Positions 25,141 through 32,672 of a stretch of 64,000 nt of DNA are shown here, one piece after another. Under the pieces are notes generated by a model. It was not told the origin of the DNA, did not search any database, and worked only from the letters and a program-made list of their open reading frames with translations. The stretch is taken from NCBI RefSeq assembly GCF_016907355.1, contig NZ_JAFBBW010000001.1, forward strand, positions 1,798,001-1,862,000, given 5' to 3'. The position numbers and the translations under genes were made by a program. Source of the stretch: Agromyces aurantiacus (GTDB lineage Bacteria; Actinomycetota; Actinomycetes; Actinomycetales; Microbacteriaceae). The number at the start of each line of letters is the position of its first letter. Position 1 is the stretch's first letter.

Positions 25141-25719
25141 ATGCTCGAGGAGGAATACCAGCAACGGCGGGAGCTGCCGCGGCACCTGCGCCGGACCGAA
25201 CCCGAGGAACCGCCGTTCGCCTTCGAGATCCGCCCCGCCCGAGCCGCCGACCTGCCCGCGGTGCGCGAGATCTACAACTACTACGTCGCGAACTCCACGG
25301 TGACCTTCGACGAGGACGCCATGACCCTGCGCGAGTGGAAGCAGAAGTTCGCGCAGCTCGAGAAGCTGGGCCTGCCCTTCCTCGTGGCCGAGTCGCCGTC
25401 CGGCCAGCTGCTCGGGTACGCGCTCGTGGCGCCGTGGAAGCCCAAGCGCGCCTACCGGTTCACCGTCGAGGACTCGATCTACCTCGGCCCCGCGGCATCC
25501 GGCAAGGGACTCGGCCGCGCGCTGCTCGGCGCGCTCATCGACGCCTCGAAGGCCGCCGGCCTGAAGGAGATGCTCGCGGTCATCGCCGACCAGGGCGCCG
25601 ACGCCTCGATCGCGCTGCACGAGAAGTTCGGGTTCAAGGAGATCGGGCGCATGGGCCGAGTGGGGTTCAAGTTCGACCGCTGGCTCGGCACCGTGCTGCT
25701 GCAGAAGACGCTGAAGTAG
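25141..25719 (+). CDS. GNAT N-acetyltransferase, phosphinothricin-acetyltransferase-like
   Basis: A 192-aa acetyl-CoA-dependent N-acetyltransferase. After about 30 hydrophilic residues the GNAT domain begins FEIRPARAADLPAVREIYNYYVANSTVTFDED, as in Bar/Pat and YncA. Then come VAPWKPKRAYRFTVEDSIYLGPAASGKGLGRALLGALI (acetyl-CoA loop, here GKGLGRAL) and LHEKFGFKEIGRMGRVGFKFDRWLGTVLLQK. Family members acetylate phosphinothricin, methionine sulfoximine or similar amino acids. It stands alone with its own leaderless promoter. Confidence 0.88.
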   Translation: MLEEEYQQRRELPRHLRRTEPEEPPFAFEIRPARAADLPAVREIYNYYVANSTVTFDEDAMTLREWKQKFAQLEKLGLPFLVAESPSGQLLGYALVAPWKPKRAYRFTVEDSIYLGPAASGKGLGRALLGALIDASKAAGLKEMLAVIADQGADASIALHEKFGFKEIGRMGRVGFKFDRWLGTVLLQKTLK

Positions 25720-25734
25720 CGGATGCCGCGGGCA

Positions 25735-25740
25735 TAGGCT
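25735..25740 (+). promoter_or_regulatory. -10 element of a probable leaderless promoter
   Basis: TAGGCT ends 6 nt before the GTG at 25747. A GGATGCCGC copy lies just upstream. Confidence 0.4.
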
Positions 25741-25746
25741 CGTGGC

Positions 25747-27174
25747 GTGGTCGACGACCTGCACGAGTACACCGCCCTCGAACTCCACCAGTTGCTGCAG
25801 CGCGGCGACGTCACGCCCGAGGAGGCGACCGAGCACTACCTCGGGCGGATCGAGCGCCTCGATCCCGTCATCGGCGCGTTCGCGCACGTGACGCCCGACG
25901 CGGCGCGCGAACGGGCACGGCTCGTCGCCCGCGAGGTGCCGCATGCGGCGCCGCTCTGGGGCATGCCGCTGGCCGACAAGGACCTCCATCCCCGCGCGGG
26001 CGTGCCGACGGCCTTCGGCTCGCGCGTGCACGACGCGCACGTGCCCGACGCGTCCGACGACCTCGTCGCGGCGCTCGACGCCGCCGGCGCCGTGAGCCTC
26101 GGCAAGACCGCGACGCCCGAGTTCGGACTGCCCTCGTACACCGAGCCGCTCGCCGGGCGCCCCGCGCGCAACCCGTGGGACCTTTCGCTCGGTGCGGGCG
26201 GGTCGAGCGGCGGCGCAGCCGCGGCCGTGGCGGCGGGCCTGCTGCCGTTCGCTCCGGGCAGCGACGGCGGCGGCTCGATCCGCATCCCGGCCGCGTCGTG
26301 CGGCCTCGTGGGGGTCAAGCCCTCGCGCGGGCGCGTGCCGTCGGGGTCGGGGCTCGGCGGGCTCGCGGGCCTCGGCGTCGTCGGGCCGCTCGCGCGGACG
26401 GTCGCCGATGCGGCGCTGCTGCTCGACGGCATGATCGCACCGCTCGGGTACCCGGCGTCGCACCCGTTCGCGGTGCGCGCGCCGGGGGAGGACGGCCCGT
26501 ACCTCGGCGCGGCGATCCGGGGCGAGGGTCGGTTCCAGGTGGGCGTGCTGCGGGACACGCCGTGGGACTCGTTCACCGACATCCGGGTCGATCCGGCCGC
26601 GGAGGACGCGCTCACGGCCGCGCTCGGGCTGCTCGACCGGCTCGGCCACGGCGTCGAGGAGATCGCCGCGTCGCCCGAGCCGGGATACCCCGCCGCGTTC
26701 CGGACGATCTGGCAGGCCGGCGCCGCGACGATCGAGGTGCCCGAGGGCCGGAACCACCTGCTCGAGCCGCTCACGCGGTGGCTCATGGGCCGGGGGCGGG
26801 AGCGCTCGGCGTCCGAGCTCGCGTCGGCGCTCTCGTGGCTCGCCGAGTTCGAGCGGCGCACCATCGCGCGCTTCGCCGCCTTCGACGCCGTGCTGACGCC
26901 GGCCCTCGCGCTGACGCCGCGGCCGGTCGGCTGGTACGACGCCGAGGACGGCGAGGAGAACTTCGCGCAGCAGGTGCGGTTCACGCCGTTCACGTCGTTC
27001 GTCAACGTGGCCGGGCTTCCGGCGATCGTGCTGCCCGTGCACGACACGGCCGAGGGGCTTCCCATGGGCGTGCAGCTGATCGGGCGGCCCGGCGGCGAGG
27101 CGATGCTGTTCGCCCTGGCCGCGCAGCTCGAGCGGGTCGCGAGGCGCGGACGGCGGCGACCGCCGGTCTGGTGA
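25747..27174 (+). CDS. Amidase-signature family amidase
   Basis: A 475-aa amidase. The catalytic Ser-cisSer-Lys triad is visible: Lys in GMPLADKDLHP, the first Ser in GAGGSSGGAAAAVAAGLLPFAPGSDGGGSIRIPAASCG and the nucleophile Ser in GGSIR. Substrate contacts lie in the C-terminal half (VDPAAEDALTAALGLLDRLGHGVEEI; TPALALTPRPVGWYD). It is too divergent from GatA to be the tRNA amidotransferase subunit, and gatC/gatB are not adjacent. These enzymes hydrolyse varied amides. The GTG start is placed by a -10 element 6 nt upstream. Confidence 0.9.
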   Translation: MVDDLHEYTALELHQLLQRGDVTPEEATEHYLGRIERLDPVIGAFAHVTPDAARERARLVAREVPHAAPLWGMPLADKDLHPRAGVPTAFGSRVHDAHVPDASDDLVAALDAAGAVSLGKTATPEFGLPSYTEPLAGRPARNPWDLSLGAGGSSGGAAAAVAAGLLPFAPGSDGGGSIRIPAASCGLVGVKPSRGRVPSGSGLGGLAGLGVVGPLARTVADAALLLDGMIAPLGYPASHPFAVRAPGEDGPYLGAAIRGEGRFQVGVLRDTPWDSFTDIRVDPAAEDALTAALGLLDRLGHGVEEIAASPEPGYPAAFRTIWQAGAATIEVPEGRNHLLEPLTRWLMGRGRERSASELASALSWLAEFERRTIARFAAFDAVLTPALALTPRPVGWYDAEDGEENFAQQVRFTPFTSFVNVAGLPAIVLPVHDTAEGLPMGVQLIGRPGGEAMLFALAAQLERVARRGRRRPPVW

Positions 27175-27213
27175 GCGGATGGCACGGTCGCGCCCGTGCG
27201 CCGTGTGCAAGAC

Positions 27214-27232
27214 TTAGGTAATGCTTACCTCA
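27214..27232. promoter_or_regulatory. DtxR/IdeR-type iron box overlapping the SIP start codon
   Basis: TTAGGTAATGCTTACCTCA is a good match to the DtxR/IdeR box consensus TTAGGTTAGGCTAACCTAA. It contains the ATG of the siderophore-interacting protein gene. An AAGACT hexamer 6 nt before the ATG (27209-27214) may be the -10 of a leaderless transcript, so bound repressor would block both polymerase and start codon. Confidence 0.8.
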
Positions 27233-28195
27233 CCTGCCGCGACCGCGACCGCCGCGGCACGCCCGCGCCCCGCGTACCGATCGTTCCGCGCGACCGTGCG
27301 GCGCTTGCGACGGCTCACCCCGCACTTCACGCGGGTGACCTTCGGCGGCGAGGAGCTCGCCGGGTTCGGCACGGCCGGCCTCGACCAGCGCCTCAAGGTC
27401 GTGCTGCCGCTGCCCGGCACGGGGTTCGACGACTTCCCGGGGGGCGAGGACTGGTACGGCACGTGGCGCGAGCTGCCCGCCGAGCGGCGCAACCCCTTCC
27501 GCACCTACACGATCCGAGCGGTGCGCCCCGAGCTGCGCGAGGTCGACGTCGACTTCGTCGCGCACGGCGACGCCGGTCCGGGCTCGGCCTGGGCGTCCCG
27601 CGCCCGCCCCGGCGACGAGGTCGTGCTCGTGGGGCCCGACGAGCTGAGCGAGGGCCGCACGATCGGCATCGACTGGCGGCCGGGCGAGGTCGAGATCGTC
27701 CTGCTCGCGGGTGACGAGACCGCGGCTCCCGCGATCTGCGCGATCCTCGAGTCGCTGCCCGCCGACGCGTCCGGTGCGGCGATCATCGAGGTCCCGGGTG
27801 CCGACGACGTGCTCGAGGTGCGCGCGCCGGCGGGCGTCGAGGTGCGCTGGCTCCCGCGCACGCCCGACCAGGTCCACGGCGAGCGGCTCGTCCCCGCCGT
27901 GCGCGACTGGGTCGCCGGCACCTGCCGGTCGCGCGACGGTGCCGACCCCGCGGACGCGGCCGCCGGGATCGCGAGCCGCCCGCTCGCCGAGCTCGAGGCC
28001 GCGGCCGACGCCGACGGCGTCCTGTGGGACGTGCCCGAGGGCACGAGTCTCGACGGCGACTGCTACGCGTGGCTCGCGGGCGAGGCGTCCGTCATCACGG
28101 CGCTGCGCCGCTTCCTCGTCCGCGACGCCGGACTCGACCGCCGCCGGGTCGCGTTCATGGGGTACTGGCGGCGGGGCCGAGCCGAGCTCGCGTGA
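27221..28195 (+). CDS. Siderophore-interacting protein (ferric-siderophore reductase)
   Basis: A 324-aa cytosolic flavoprotein of the ViuB/SIP family that reduces imported ferric siderophore to free the iron. The FAD-binding domain covers about 15-165, with the RTYTIR motif, LTPHFTRVTFGGEEL and DFVAHGDAGPGSAWASRARPGDEV. The C-terminal SIP domain has EIVLLAGDETAAPAICAILESLP and the ending AWLAGEASVITALRRFLVRDAGL...VAFMGYWRRG. It starts a four-gene run in which each gene overlaps the next by GTGA, so reductase, permeases and ATPase should be made together. The DtxR-like box over its start predicts repression when iron is sufficient. Confidence 0.93.
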   Translation: MLTSPAATATAAARPRPAYRSFRATVRRLRRLTPHFTRVTFGGEELAGFGTAGLDQRLKVVLPLPGTGFDDFPGGEDWYGTWRELPAERRNPFRTYTIRAVRPELREVDVDFVAHGDAGPGSAWASRARPGDEVVLVGPDELSEGRTIGIDWRPGEVEIVLLAGDETAAPAICAILESLPADASGAAIIEVPGADDVLEVRAPAGVEVRWLPRTPDQVHGERLVPAVRDWVAGTCRSRDGADPADAAAGIASRPLAELEAAADADGVLWDVPEGTSLDGDCYAWLAGEASVITALRRFLVRDAGLDRRRVAFMGYWRRGRAELA

Positions 28196-29253
28196 GCTCC
28201 CCGACGATCGCCCGCGCCGGCGGAACGGCCGCGCCGTCGCCCGTGCGCGGCCCGGCCCCGTCGAGGTCGCGCGGCGCGCGCGCCGTCGCCGTGCTCGCGG
28301 GGGCCGCGGTCGTGCTCGCCGTCGTCGTCGTCGCGAGCCTCGCGCTGGGCGTGCGCGCGATCGACCCCGCCGAGGTGTGGCAGGCGCTCGTCGCGCCCGA
28401 TCCCGCGGATGCCGACCAGGCGGTGGTCCTGCAGCTGCGGGTGCCCCGGACGGTCGTCGGCCTCGCCGCCGGTCTCGCCCTGGGCCTGGCCGGCACGCTC
28501 ATCCAGGGCGTGACGCGCAACCCGATCGCCGATCCGGGCCTGCTCGGGGTCAACTCGGGGGCCTCGCTCGCGGTCGTGCTCTGCATCTCGCTGCTCGGGA
28601 TCGCCTCGCCGCTCGGCTTCGTCTGGTTCGCGTTCGCGGGCGCCGCGGCGGCCGCGGCGGTCGTCTTCGCGATCGGCGGCGCGCAGCCCGTGCGGCTCGC
28701 GCTCGTCGGGGCCGCACTCACGGCGCTGCTCACGCCGCTCATCGCGCTCGTGCTGCTGCGCGACACCGAGGCGTTCACCCAGTACCGGTTCTGGGCGGTC
28801 GGCTCGCTCACGGGTCGCGACCTCTCGACCGTCGCCGCGCTGTGGCCGTTCCTCGTCGCGGGGGTCATGCTCGCGGTCGCCCTCGCGCATCGCCTGAACC
28901 TGCTCGCGCTCGGCGACGACGTCGCCGCGGCGCTCGGCCAGCGCGTCGGCGTCACGCGCGTGACGGCGGGCATCGCGATCGTCCTGCTGTGCGGCACGGC
29001 GGTGGCGCTCGCGGGGCCGATCGCGCTCGTCGGCCTCGTGGTGCCCCACGCTGCGCGGCGGCTCGTCGGCAGCGACTACCGGTGGATCACCGCCCTCGCC
29101 GTGCTCCTCGGCCCGATCATGCTGCTCGCCGCCGACGTGATCGGCCGGCTCGTGGTGCCCAACGCGGAACTCGAGGCCGGCGTCGTGGCCGCCTTCCTCG
29201 GCGCACCCGTGCTCGTCGCGATCGCCCGCAGCCGACGGGTGGCGGGGCTGTGA
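28192..29253 (+). CDS. FecCD-family siderophore ABC permease 1
   Basis: A 353-aa inner-membrane permease of the BtuC/FecCD family with about ten membrane segments. Typical motifs are LRVPRTVVGLAAGLALGLAGTLIQGVTRNPIADPGLLGVNSGASLAVVL, FWAVGSLTGRD, ALGQRVG and GPIALVGLVVPHAARRLVGSDYRW. GTG 28192 overlaps the SIP stop. It pairs with the next gene to form the transport channel. The first 30 residues are a Pro/Arg-rich cytoplasmic leader. Confidence 0.93.
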   Translation: MSSPTIARAGGTAAPSPVRGPAPSRSRGARAVAVLAGAAVVLAVVVVASLALGVRAIDPAEVWQALVAPDPADADQAVVLQLRVPRTVVGLAAGLALGLAGTLIQGVTRNPIADPGLLGVNSGASLAVVLCISLLGIASPLGFVWFAFAGAAAAAAVVFAIGGAQPVRLALVGAALTALLTPLIALVLLRDTEAFTQYRFWAVGSLTGRDLSTVAALWPFLVAGVMLAVALAHRLNLLALGDDVAAALGQRVGVTRVTAGIAIVLLCGTAVALAGPIALVGLVVPHAARRLVGSDYRWITALAVLLGPIMLLAADVIGRLVVPNAELEAGVVAAFLGAPVLVAIARSRRVAGL

Positions 29254-30290
29254 CGGCCGCGACGTTCTCGGGCGCCGACCGCGTCGCGGAGCTCCGCCGG
29301 GCCGACCGCCGCCGCCGCTCGCTCGTCGTCGCGGCGGGCGCGGCCGTCGCGGCCGCGATCGCGCTCGCCGCGCTGTCGCTCGGCGCCGCGGGCGTGAGCC
29401 CCGACCGCGTGGTCGGGGTGCTCCTCGGCGGCGGCGACCGGCTCGACCGGTTCGTCGTGCTCGACCTCCGGCTGCCGCGCATCGTCGCGGCCCTCGCGGT
29501 CGGGGTCGCCTTCGCACTGGCCGGCGCGGTGTTCCAGTCGACGCTGCGCAACCCGCTCGCGAGTCCCGACATCCTCGGCATCTCGTCGGGCGCGAGCCTC
29601 GGCGCGGTCTGGGCGATCCTCGGGCTCGGCGCGGGGGGCGCGGCCGTCGCGGGACTCGCGTTCGGCGGCGGGCTCGCGGTCGCGTTCGTCATCTGGGTCG
29701 CCGCGTGGCGGCAGGGACTGCACGGCGCCCGGTTCGTGCTCGTGGGCGTCGGCATGGCGTACCTCTGCGGCTCCACGGTCGCGTGGCTGCTCGCCCGATC
29801 CGAGGTCCGGGAGGCGCAGACCGCCCTGCACTGGACGGTCGGCAGCGTCGCCGATGTGCGCGGCGACGCGCTCGCGATCCTCGTCGCCGGGACCGCGGTG
29901 TGCGCGATCGCGCTGGCCGTCGCCGCCCGCGCGCTGCGGCCGCTCGCGCTCGGCGACGACCACGCGTCGGCGCTCGGGGTCGGCGCGGATGCCGCGCGCG
30001 TGGTGCTGCTCGTCGTCGCCGTCGCGCTCGTCGCCCTCGCGACCTCGGTCGCCGGGCCGGTGGCGTTCGTGGCGTTGATCGCCCCCGCGATCGCCAGGCG
30101 GCTCGTGGGCGGCGGGGGAGCGGCGATCGCCGCGGCCGGGGTGGCCGGCGCGGTGCTCACCCTCACCGCCGACGTCATCGGCCAGTTCGCGGTGCCGGGC
30201 TTCACGGCGCCGCTCGGCATCGTGACCGGCGTCATCGGCGCCCCGTACCTGCTGTGGCTGCTCGCCCGGACCGAGAGGACGCGCTCGTGA
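29250..30290 (+). CDS. FecCD-family siderophore ABC permease 2
   Basis: A 346-aa permease homologous to its upstream neighbour, with LRLPRIVAALAVGVAFALAGAVFQSTLRNPLASPDILGISSGASLGAVW, HWTVGSVADVRGD, ASALGVGADAARVVL and GPVAFVALIAPAIARRLVG. GTG 29250 overlaps the preceding TGA. Two distinct permeases forming a heterodimer is the FepD/FepG arrangement. The ligand is probably a ferric siderophore, as shown by the iron boxes and the SIP gene. Confidence 0.93.
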   Translation: MTAATFSGADRVAELRRADRRRRSLVVAAGAAVAAAIALAALSLGAAGVSPDRVVGVLLGGGDRLDRFVVLDLRLPRIVAALAVGVAFALAGAVFQSTLRNPLASPDILGISSGASLGAVWAILGLGAGGAAVAGLAFGGGLAVAFVIWVAAWRQGLHGARFVLVGVGMAYLCGSTVAWLLARSEVREAQTALHWTVGSVADVRGDALAILVAGTAVCAIALAVAARALRPLALGDDHASALGVGADAARVVLLVVAVALVALATSVAGPVAFVALIAPAIARRLVGGGGAAIAAAGVAGAVLTLTADVIGQFAVPGFTAPLGIVTGVIGAPYLLWLLARTERTRS

Positions 30291-31108
30291 GCTCACTCCC
30301 CGTTCCCGAGGCCCGCACCGCCGGGCTCGCCGCCGAGGGCGTGAGCCTCGGCTACGACGGCCGCCGCGTGATCGAGGGCCTCGACCTGGTGGTGCCCGCG
30401 GGTCGGATCACCGCGATCGTCGGCCCGAACGCGTGCGGCAAGTCGACGCTCCTGCGCGGGCTCGCCCGGCTGCACCCGCTCGACGGGGGGCGCGTCACCC
30501 TCGACGGTCGCGACGTGTCGCGGATGCCGCGCCGCGACCTCGCACGCCGCGTGGGGGTGCTGCCGCAGTCCTCCGTCGCGCCCGACGGGGTGCGGGTCGC
30601 CGACCTCGTGGGGCGTGGGCGGTACCCGCACCAGGGGTGGTTCGGCCGCCACTCCAGTGACGACGACGAGGTGGTCGCCGAGGCGCTCGCGGCAACGGGG
30701 GTCGCCGACCTCGCCGACCGTCTCGTGGAGGAGCTGTCGGGCGGCCAGCGCCAGCGGGTGTGGATCGCCATGGTCCTCGCCCAGCAGACCGACGTGGTGC
30801 TCCTCGACGAGCCGACCACGTTCCTCGACGTGGCGCACCAGCTCGAGCTGCTCGACCTGCTCACGACGCTCAACCGCGAGCGGGGGACCACGGTGGTCAT
30901 GGTGCTCCACGAGCTGAACCTCGCGGCGCGCTACGCGGACCACCTCGTCGTCATGTCAGGAGGGCGCATCGTCGCTGAGGGCGGGCCCGATCGGGTGCTC
31001 ACCGAGGCGATCGTCCGCGAGGCGTTCGGGCTCGAGGCCCGGGTCATCGCCGACCCGGTCTCGGGCGGCCCGATGGTGGTGCCGATCGGCCGGTTCCACG
31101 CCGGGTGA
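30287..31108 (+). CDS. Siderophore ABC transporter ATP-binding protein
   Basis: A 273-aa FepC/FhuC-type ATPase: Walker A VGPNACGKSTLLRGL (with Cys in place of the common Gly/Ala), Q-loop VGVLPQSSVAP, signature LSGGQRQRVWIAMVLAQ, Walker B VVLLDEPTTFLD and H-loop VMVLHELN. The insertion RGRYPHQGWFGRHS before the signature is characteristic of siderophore/B12 importers. GTG 30287 overlaps the permease stop. It energises the FecCD pair. Confidence 0.95.
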   Translation: MSSLPVPEARTAGLAAEGVSLGYDGRRVIEGLDLVVPAGRITAIVGPNACGKSTLLRGLARLHPLDGGRVTLDGRDVSRMPRRDLARRVGVLPQSSVAPDGVRVADLVGRGRYPHQGWFGRHSSDDDEVVAEALAATGVADLADRLVEELSGGQRQRVWIAMVLAQQTDVVLLDEPTTFLDVAHQLELLDLLTTLNRERGTTVVMVLHELNLAARYADHLVVMSGGRIVAEGGPDRVLTEAIVREAFGLEARVIADPVSGGPMVVPIGRFHAG

Positions 31109-31143
31109 ACGGCGGCGTCACCGAGCCGCACCGAGACAGAAAC

Positions 31144-31162
31144 ATAGGTTAGGCTAACCTTA
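31144..31162. promoter_or_regulatory. DtxR/IdeR-type iron box upstream of the binding lipoprotein
   Basis: ATAGGTTAGGCTAACCTTA is nearly identical to the DtxR/IdeR consensus and centres 38 bp before the GTG start. The binding lipoprotein therefore has its own iron-controlled promoter, separate from the reductase-permease-ATPase run. Confidence 0.9.
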
Positions 31163-31190
31163 ATTGCCCCAACCTCCCGAGGAGTCCTCC

Positions 31191-32231
31191 GTGCGTCTTC
31201 GACGTCCCCTCACCGCCCTTACCGCCCTCGCCGGCGCCGCCGTCACCGCGATCGCGCTGGCCGCCTGCGCGACCCCCGCCGCCGACCCCGCCGCGGACGC
31301 CCTTGCGTCCGGTTCGGCTGGGGGATTCCCGGTCACGATCGAGCACGCCTTCGGCGAGACCGTCATCGAGCAGGCGCCCGAGCGCGTCGCGACCTGGGGC
31401 TGGGGCTCCACCGAGGCCGCCGTCGCGGTCGGCGTCTACCCGGTCGCCATTGCCGAGCAGGCCTGGACGGTCGGCGAGGGCAACTACCTGCCGTGGGTCG
31501 AGGCCGCCTACGAGGAGGCCGGCGAGGACCTGCCCGCGCTCATCAGCGACCCGGAGGGCGGCGCGACCGTGCCCTACGAGGAGTTCATCCAGGCCGAACC
31601 CGACCTGATCCTCGCGCCCTACTCGGGCCTCACCGAGGAGCAGTACGACACGCTCTCCGAGATCGCGCCCGTCGTCGCCTACCCCGCGGCGCCGTGGACC
31701 ACGCCGTGGGACGAGACCATCGAGATCACCGCCGAGGCGCTCGGCCGTGCCGGCGAGGGCGAGGCCGTGCTGCAGCGGATCTCCGCCGGGCTCGCCGAGC
31801 AGGCCGCGGCGCACCCCGACTTCGCGGGGACGACCTTCGCCGGCGTGTGGGACGGCGACGGCTTCGTCTTCGTCTACACCCCGGCCGACTCGCGCATCGA
31901 GGTCCTCACCGAGCTCGGGCTCGAGGTCGCGCCGAGCGTCTCCGAGCTCGACACGAGCGACGGCGGCTTCTACTACGAGCTCAGCTACGAGCAGCTGGAC
32001 CGGCTCGACGCCGACGTCATCGTCAGCTACCACAGCACGACGGAGGAGGCGGCCGCCTTCCTCGCGAAGCCCGAGCTGCAGGCGATCCCCGCGGTCGCCG
32101 CGGGCCGGGTCGCCCAGGTCTCCGACCCCGTGACCGTCTCGTCGGTCTCGCCCCCCACCGCGCTCAGCTTCGACTGGCGGGGCGGGCTCCCCGCCCTCGT
32201 CGACGCGATCGCGGGCGTCGTCGAGCAGTGA
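31191..32231 (+). CDS. Ferric-siderophore-binding lipoprotein
   Basis: A 346-aa exported substrate-binding protein. The signal peptide LRRPLTALTALAGAAVTAIALAAC ends in a lipobox (LAAC), so Cys near residue 27 is lipidated. The mature part has the two-lobed type III binding fold: ERVATWGWGSTEAAVAVGVYPVAI, EFIQAEPDLILAPYSGLTEEQYDTLSEIAPVVAYP, then LDRLDADVIVSYHSTTEEAAAFL and LSFDWRGGLPALVDAI. GTG 31191 follows an AGGAG site. It should deliver siderophore to the FecCD permeases encoded just upstream. Confidence 0.94.
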   Translation: MRLRRPLTALTALAGAAVTAIALAACATPAADPAADALASGSAGGFPVTIEHAFGETVIEQAPERVATWGWGSTEAAVAVGVYPVAIAEQAWTVGEGNYLPWVEAAYEEAGEDLPALISDPEGGATVPYEEFIQAEPDLILAPYSGLTEEQYDTLSEIAPVVAYPAAPWTTPWDETIEITAEALGRAGEGEAVLQRISAGLAEQAAAHPDFAGTTFAGVWDGDGFVFVYTPADSRIEVLTELGLEVAPSVSELDTSDGGFYYELSYEQLDRLDADVIVSYHSTTEEAAAFLAKPELQAIPAVAAGRVAQVSDPVTVSSVSPPTALSFDWRGGLPALVDAIAGVVEQ

Positions 32232-32255
32232 CGGCGGCCCGACGGCTCGACGTCG

Positions 32256-32672
32256 TCAGGCGGATGCCGCGTCGCGGCCCGGGCGCGCAGCGCGCCCGGG
32301 CCGCCGCACGTATCCGCCCGCCTCGAGCCCGGCCTCGATCTCGAACCGGTTCTGCAACGGGTCGAATCCCGACATCCAGTACAGGAACGGGAAGAGCATG
32401 CCGTAGCGCCGCCACTGCTCCCGGTGGACGGCCTCGTGGCCGAGCACGCGGTCGGACGCGTTGCGGTCGGTGAGGTAGCAGCCGCCGACGCACGACCCGC
32501 CGCGGCCGAACGTCCACGCCGGCATGCCGCGGAACACGATGAGGCCGCGACGCCGCTCGATCCGCCCGCGGCTCCACAGGAAGCCCCACGCGAATCCCAC
32601 CGCGGTCGCCCACCAGTAGCCCGCGCGGCTGATGGGGGAGTCGGTGAGCCGGATGCGCACCATCCGGCTCAC
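32256..32672 (-). CDS. Small protein with HEAVH zinc-protease-like motif
   Basis: A 138-aa protein of unrecognised family. One hydrophobic segment (GYWWATAVGFAWGFLW) sits near residues 18-34. The motif VLGHEAVHREQWRRYG provides an HExxH metal-binding pair, and a third ligand could be the Glu in NRFEIEAG. The rest has GRGGSCVGGCYL with two Cys. HExxH in a short protein suggests a minimal metallopeptidase, but this is unproven. GTG 32672 overlaps the stop of the flavoprotein disulfide reductase gene (GTGA). Its last codons lie inside a strong hairpin. Confidence 0.68.
   Translation of the reverse strand: MSRMVRIRLTDSPISRAGYWWATAVGFAWGFLWSRGRIERRRGLIVFRGMPAWTFGRGGSCVGGCYLTDRNASDRVLGHEAVHREQWRRYGMLFPFLYWMSGFDPLQNRFEIEAGLEAGGYVRRPGRAARPGRDAASA
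32274..32304. terminator. Bidirectional hairpin between siderophore locus and HEAVH gene
   Basis: GCGGCCCGGGCGCGC and GCGCGCCCGGGCCGC form an almost continuous 15-bp inverted repeat around A32289. It follows the lipoprotein gene on the + strand and lies within the last codons of the HEAVH gene on the - strand, so it may stop transcripts from both sides. Confidence 0.6.
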
